Shown one piece after another: positions 63,985 through 64,000 of a DNA stretch of 64,000 bases (positions within the stretch are counted from its first letter, which is position 1; each line of letters opens with the position of its first letter). The stretch is from Pseudomonas sp. MYb118 (lineage in GTDB: Bacteria > Pseudomonadota > Gammaproteobacteria > Pseudomonadales > Pseudomonadaceae), in assembly GCF_040947875.1 (NCBI RefSeq), contig NZ_JBFRXN010000002.1, positions 930,001-994,000 on the forward strand, in the 5' to 3' direction. The notes under the pieces were generated by a model. It was not told where the DNA came from and did not search any database. It saw only the letters and a program-made list of their open reading frames with translations. A program made the translations under genes and the position numbers.

Positions 63985-64000
63985 GGCTGATCCTCTCGAT

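Overview
This window is a stretch of Pseudomonas chromosome, almost certainly from the P. fluorescens group. The support is high GC, the gene order (from memory it follows the P. aeruginosa PA3950-PA4013 neighbourhood: rhlE, hrpB, yceK-like, CDF transporter, lrp, amn, ladS, thiD-thiE-hemL, miaB-ybeZ-ybeY-corC-lnt, leuS-lptE-holA, lipA-lipB-ybeD-dacA-rlpA-sltB-rodA-mrdA-rlmH-rsfS-nadD-proA, mpg) and at least a dozen REP/BIME inverted repeats built on GAGCGAGC(T/C)TGCTCGCGATGG, typical of P. fluorescens. I see no tRNA, rRNA, prophage, insertion sequence, CRISPR array or recognisable defence island.

Region by region: 1-9.9 kb holds single genes and pairs: a GNAT acetyltransferase divergent from a histone-deacetylase-like hydrolase, a YhiN-type flavoprotein, RhlE helicase, YedA-type exporter, exonuclease, NYN protein, DUF2076, YciC-type membrane protein and an EEP-family protein. 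9.95-17 kb is the main accessory island: an aldehyde dehydrogenase, class III aminotransferase and NitT/TauT-type ABC transporter, with a divergent LysR regulator. It looks like an uptake-plus-catabolism module for an unidentified amine. Its two presumed promoters share a 47-bp block. 17.1-30 kb has HrpB, a YceK-like lipoprotein, a cation efflux protein, a DUF6515 envelope protein, Lrp, RluE, AMP nucleosidase, an AidB-like dehydrogenase and the hybrid kinase LadS.

30.2-33 kb is thiamine (thiD, thiE) and tetrapyrrole (hemL) synthesis. 33.2-41 kb has miaB and the ybeZ-ybeY-corC-lnt operon (rRNA maturation and lipoprotein acylation). 41.3-47.3 kb has leuS-lptE-holA, the ribosome-rescue gene arfA and a lytic transglycosylase. 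47.4-59.9 kb is one long minus-strand block for lipoate synthesis, cell elongation (RodA, PBP2, RlpA, SltB-type transglycosylase, D,D-carboxypeptidase), ribosome maturation (RlmH, RsfS), NAD (NadD) and proline (ProA). 60-64 kb has Mpg glycosylase, a DedA-PAP2 fusion, a 52-aa orphan ORF, a LON-substrate-binding-domain protein and LrgB.

Most interesting non-coding signals: the paired 47-bp promoter blocks of the amine module; a structured minus-strand RNA candidate with a clear intrinsic terminator between the DUF6515 gene and lrp; four exact TTATCCACA DnaA boxes within 1.1 kb; three CCATTGA repeats spaced exactly 10 bp between ladS and thiD; and a hairpin across the arfA stop codon. All searches here were by eye.
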